16,005 nt of DNA from Thermoplasmata archaeon. Lineage in GTDB: Archaea > Thermoplasmatota > Thermoplasmata > Thermoplasmatales > Thermoplasmataceae. Below, one piece after another: positions 13,289 to 16,005 of the stretch; the first letter of the stretch is position 1, and each line of letters opens with the position of its first letter. Location of the stretch: positions 1-16,005 of the forward strand of contig JAJZXT010000078.1 in the NCBI GenBank assembly GCA_021806355.1, in the 5' to 3' direction. Under the pieces are notes generated by a model. The model worked only from the letters and a program-made list of their open reading frames with translations. It did not search any database and had not been told where the DNA came from. Position numbers and translations under genes: made by a program.

Positions 13289-14491
13289 CTAGAAGGTTTT
13301 TATCTTTTCTTCCAGGAACATGTTTGTGAGATCGGAAATTTTTGCAAGCCTTTCATCCGCAATTCTTTCGATGTTCTTCTTGTGCTTAGATTCGTCTACA
13401 TTCGGTGCATAAATTACCTGTATGCTTGCAACATGGGGGTAATCTATTGGCCTTCCGATTTGTGACACTATCCTAACATAAACTTCCTGGACATCTCCTC
13501 CACATTCCTTCACAATATCTGATCCTATGATGTTTGAAAGGCAATTGTACAACTTTCCGACATGCGTAACTGGGTTCTTTCCTGCAGCCGCTTCCATGCT
13601 CATTGGTTTGTATGGCGTTATTACCCCATTCACCCTGTTTCCTCTCCCAACGGAACCGTCATCCCCATTCTCCATAGATAGACCGGTAACTGTGAGATAG
13701 TGTCCTGTTTTATTTCCATCCTCCCTATCAGCTGTATTAACAAAGACCTTTACGATTTTGTCTGTTTTCTTTATTGCGTTGTCGGTAACAAGATTTACCA
13801 GTTCCTCTTTTATTGAAAAGTATTCGTCACTGTCCCTTACAAATTTGTCCACATAGGCAGCTGCTATGGTCAGGTTAATTGTATCTTTCTGCCTGTAACC
13901 CATAACCTTAACGTCATATCCTATTGCTGGCAGTTTTTCCTTGAGCTTGCCGTTAATATAATATTCAGTTTCCTTTACAAGTGTTTCTGTATCTGTGAAT
14001 GGCGCAAATCCTACCCCAAATGATGTATCATTTGCCCTGTGCTTGGATGTGTCATAGACCTCTCTAAGATCAACTGAGCCATGCCCAATTCTTGAATCAA
14101 TCATGACATCCCCATCAAGGTCAAGGTGCTTGAAATTGCTTCTCAGATATTCCTTGGCAGCCTTGATTGATATTGACTTGAATGGTATCCTCTTTCCATC
14201 AATCGAGGTGGTCGCCCTGCCACTCAGTAAAATATATGTTGGCTCAAGCACATCTCCACCCTTGAATGCCGGTGCAGATTGCCCGCCCACAATTTCCACC
14301 TGATCGGTGTTGTGGTGCAGAATCCTTCCATAATGTGCTATGTAATATTTACTGAGTTCCCTGCTCACAGCCTCTGCTATTCCATCGGAGACGCTGTCTG
14401 GATGGCCAATGCCCTTTCTCTCAACAAGCTCTACTTCCCTGTTAAATGTAGCTGTCTGCTTTAATGCTTCCACAGAAATGTTTCTTTCCAT
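13289..14491 (-). CDS. mat: S-adenosylmethionine synthetase, archaeal type
   Basis: Makes S-adenosylmethionine from methionine and ATP in the cytosol. About 400 residues, the normal size for the archaeal family, which is very divergent from bacterial MetK. Recognisable segments are VELVERKGIGHPDSVSDGIA near the N-terminus, GGQSAPAFKGGDVLEPTYIL, DSRIGHGSVDLREVYD, ADREDGNKTGHYLTVTGLSM, DDGSVGRGNRVNGVITPYKP, EAAAGKNPVTHVGKLYN and the C-terminal SQIGRPIDYPH. The frame opens at a GTG at 14503, but I prefer ATG 14491: it has GGAG six bases upstream and the TATA box (14518-14527) is better placed for it. The divergent neighbour is purH; the two share a nested inverted repeat between their promoters. 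Identification is confident. Confidence 0.96.
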   Translation of the reverse strand: MERNISVEALKQTATFNREVELVERKGIGHPDSVSDGIAEAVSRELSKYYIAHYGRILHHNTDQVEIVGGQSAPAFKGGDVLEPTYILLSGRATTSIDGKRIPFKSISIKAAKEYLRSNFKHLDLDGDVMIDSRIGHGSVDLREVYDTSKHRANDTSFGVGFAPFTDTETLVKETEYYINGKLKEKLPAIGYDVKVMGYRQKDTINLTIAAAYVDKFVRDSDEYFSIKEELVNLVTDNAIKKTDKIVKVFVNTADREDGNKTGHYLTVTGLSMENGDDGSVGRGNRVNGVITPYKPMSMEAAAGKNPVTHVGKLYNCLSNIIGSDIVKECGGDVQEVYVRIVSQIGRPIDYPHVASIQVIYAPNVDESKHKKNIERIADERLAKISDLTNMFLEEKIKTF

Positions 14492-14517
14492 TGTTATCTC
14501 CACGGCTAATTTTCGTT

Positions 14518-14527
14518 CTTTATAAAA
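14518..14527 (-). promoter_or_regulatory. mat TATA box
   Basis: TTTTATAAAG on the minus strand, about 32 bases before ATG 14491 and 20 before GTG 14503. This gives a leader of a few bases if translation begins at the ATG. Confidence 0.55.
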
Positions 14528-14545
14528 CGTTTTGTTGTTTTGCGA

Positions 14546-14590
14546 TTAAAATTACCTTCAAATAATACTTATTACTCTCAGTAATTTTAA
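14546..14590. repeat. nested inverted repeat between divergent mat and purH promoters
   Basis: TTAAAATTAC (14546-14555) and GTAATTTTAA (14581-14590) are perfect 10-base inverted repeats with a 25-base spacer. Inside the spacer AATAA (14561-14565) and TTATT (14569-14573) form a second dyad with almost the same centre (14567 versus 14568). The right arm abuts the purH promoter. It could be a shared operator or cruciform-prone element. Confidence 0.5.
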
Positions 14591-14594
14591 CAAG

Positions 14595-14603
14595 GTTTTA
14601 AAC
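14595..14603 (+). promoter_or_regulatory. purH TATA-like box
   Basis: GTTTTAAAC (14595-14603) centred about 25 bases before the ATG at 14624, predicting a leaderless purH mRNA. Confidence 0.45.
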
Positions 14604-14623
14604 GATGAATCGATGCTCATAAA

Positions 14624-16005
14624 ATGGACATTCTCATAAGTGTATATAATAAGGAAGGCCTGCTTGATTTTCTCAAGAACCTCAACCTGAGAGATCATAA
14701 GATTTATGCGTCCGGGGGTACGTTCAGGTATCTCAGGGAGAATGGGATAGAAGGGATCAACAGCTCAGAACTCACAGGTTTTGAGGATCTTCTTCAGGGA
14801 AGGGTGAAGACGCTTCACCCTGCAATCTTTTCCGGAATCCTGTCAAGGGATGACGATTCAGATCGAAAAGATATGGATGCTCATGGTTTCCCTCTTTTTG
14901 ATATGGTCATCTGCAACCTGTACCCATTTGACAAGCATGCTGATGGTGGGGATATCCATGGCATGATTGAGAATATTGACATTGGAGGGGTGAGCCTAAT
15001 AAGGGCAGCAGCAAAGAATAATGCACGTGTAACTGTAATTGTTGAGGCATCAGACTATAATATTGTCAGGGATGAAATAAGCTCAACCGGAAAGATTTCC
15101 GAAAACACCAGAAGAAAACTTGCTGTTAAGGCGTTTGAACTCACATCGGCATACGATTCCATGATCTCGAGAAGCCTCGCTAATGAATACCATTTGCAGA
15201 CAGATGGTTTTTCACTCATGCTGAGAGGAGGGAAGAAGTTGAGGTATGGAGAGAATCCAGATCAGGAAGGATACATTTATCCTATTCCGGGAACAGGGAA
15301 ATGGAAGGTGGAACATGGAAAAGAGATGTCATACAACAACTACCTTGATGCATCTTCCGCCCTTGAAACATGCGATGATTTTGATGAACCTACTGCTGTT
15401 GTGGTGAAGCATAATACACCCTGTGGAGTCGCCAGTTCAGACAGTATGCCTCATGCCCTGATTAATGCAATTAATTCTGACAGGGAATCAGCATATGGTT
15501 CTGTAATATGCGTCAATCGTGAATTCGATCTGGGATGCGCACAGAACATGAAAGATCTCTTTGTGGAAGTTATCATGGCACCCTCTTTCTCTGCGGAGGC
15601 ACTTGAGATCATATCAAAAAAGAAGAACCTCAGGATTGTCACTTATGAGAAAGGACAAAACAGGCTTAGAATGAGAAGTATCTATAACGCAATGCTCGTC
15701 CAGACACTGCAGGATACACCTTTGGATGATGTTAAAACTGTGAGCGGAAATGTGGATGGAGATCTGATGAATGATCTACTATTTGCATGGAAGGTAGTAG
15801 CTCATTGCAGGAGCAACGCAATGGTGCTTGCCAAGAACAGGAAGACAGTTGGCATAGGGGCAGGACAAACATCGAGGGTAGAGGCCCTGAGAATTGCCAT
15901 TTCAAAGTCCTCAGGTGAATGCAAGGGTTCCGCACTGGCATCTGATGCCTACCTTCCCTTTGCAGATAATGTTGAACTTGCCGCCGCCAACGGAATTTCT
16001 GGTAT
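14624..16005 (+). CDS. purH: bifunctional AICAR formyltransferase / IMP cyclohydrolase, 3'-truncated by window edge
   Basis: Catalyses the last two steps to IMP. 460 codons are visible and the gene runs past the window. The N-terminal MGS-like cyclohydrolase domain shows LISVYNKEGLLDFLKNL, YASGGT, GRVKTLHPAIFSGIL and CNLYPF, then IGGVSLIRAAAKN. The transformylase domain follows, with LRYGENPDQEGY (residues 206-217), the catalytic Lys262-His263 in VVVKHNTPCGVA, ESAYGSVICVN, HCRSNAMVLAKN, GIGAGQTSR and SDAYLPFADNVELAAANGI. The conserved His of the RYGxNPHQ motif is Asp213 here. An in-frame TGA (14606-14608) fixes ATG 14624 as the first start. No sign of frameshift. It is divergent from mat and not linked to purM. 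Confidence 0.95.
   Translation, partial: MDILISVYNKEGLLDFLKNLNLRDHKIYASGGTFRYLRENGIEGINSSELTGFEDLLQGRVKTLHPAIFSGILSRDDDSDRKDMDAHGFPLFDMVICNLYPFDKHADGGDIHGMIENIDIGGVSLIRAAAKNNARVTVIVEASDYNIVRDEISSTGKISENTRRKLAVKAFELTSAYDSMISRSLANEYHLQTDGFSLMLRGGKKLRYGENPDQEGYIYPIPGTGKWKVEHGKEMSYNNYLDASSALETCDDFDEPTAVVVKHNTPCGVASSDSMPHALINAINSDRESAYGSVICVNREFDLGCAQNMKDLFVEVIMAPSFSAEALEIISKKKNLRIVTYEKGQNRLRMRSIYNAMLVQTLQDTPLDDVKTVSGNVDGDLMNDLLFAWKVVAHCRSNAMVLAKNRKTVGIGAGQTSRVEALRIAISKSSGECKGSALASDAYLPFADNVELAAANGISG

Overview
The window looks like chromosomal DNA of an acidophilic Thermoplasmatales archaeon (Thermoplasma, Ferroplasma, Cuniculiplasma or a relative). It carries archaea-specific genes: CDP-archaeol synthase, Pth2, archaeal NAC, class I CCA-adding enzyme, archaeal S-adenosylmethionine synthetase, a DUF99 protein and an AbrB-PhoU regulator. 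It also carries a zinc-containing ferredoxin very like the Thermoplasma one as I remember it. AT-rich TATA boxes about 25 bases before many start codons suggest frequent leaderless transcripts, as expected for this group. Genus-level assignment is inference.

Layout. 1-119: a degenerate reading frame on the - strand. 320-1240: a DUF99 gene overlapping, tail to tail, a small NifX-like gene. 1241-1700: no intact gene, but out-of-frame coding-like pieces. 1701-2717: purM (-). 2910-3628: ferredoxin, tRNA-Gln and a ubiquitin-like SAMP/ThiS protein packed with gaps of 8 and 11 bases. 3629-5307: NAC and the CCA-adding enzyme (-), joined by an ATGA overlap. 5364-6815: cobyric acid synthase (-). 6941-7013: tRNA-Phe. 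7172-8422: an MFS exporter. 8463-8939: a basic two-helix membrane protein (-). 9040-10524: an overlapping operon (-) of an HTH-CBS regulator, carS and pth2. 10644-12419: a glycoprotein-like membrane protein and a PhoU-type regulator. 12421-13251: an MBL-fold hydrolase (-). 13289-14491: S-adenosylmethionine synthetase (-). 14624 to the right edge: purH, truncated by the window.

The content is mostly core housekeeping: purine synthesis (purM, purH), translation and tRNA maturation (two tRNAs, cca, nac, pth2), lipid synthesis (carS), one-carbon metabolism (mat) and redox (ferredoxin). I see no phage, CRISPR array, intact insertion sequence or defence island. The most interesting signals are regulatory or architectural: paired dyads upstream of the HTH-CBS/carS operon, a nested inverted repeat between the divergent mat and purH promoters, a terminator-like hairpin over the ferredoxin stop codon two bases before tRNA-Gln, and a His-to-Asp change in a conserved PurH motif.
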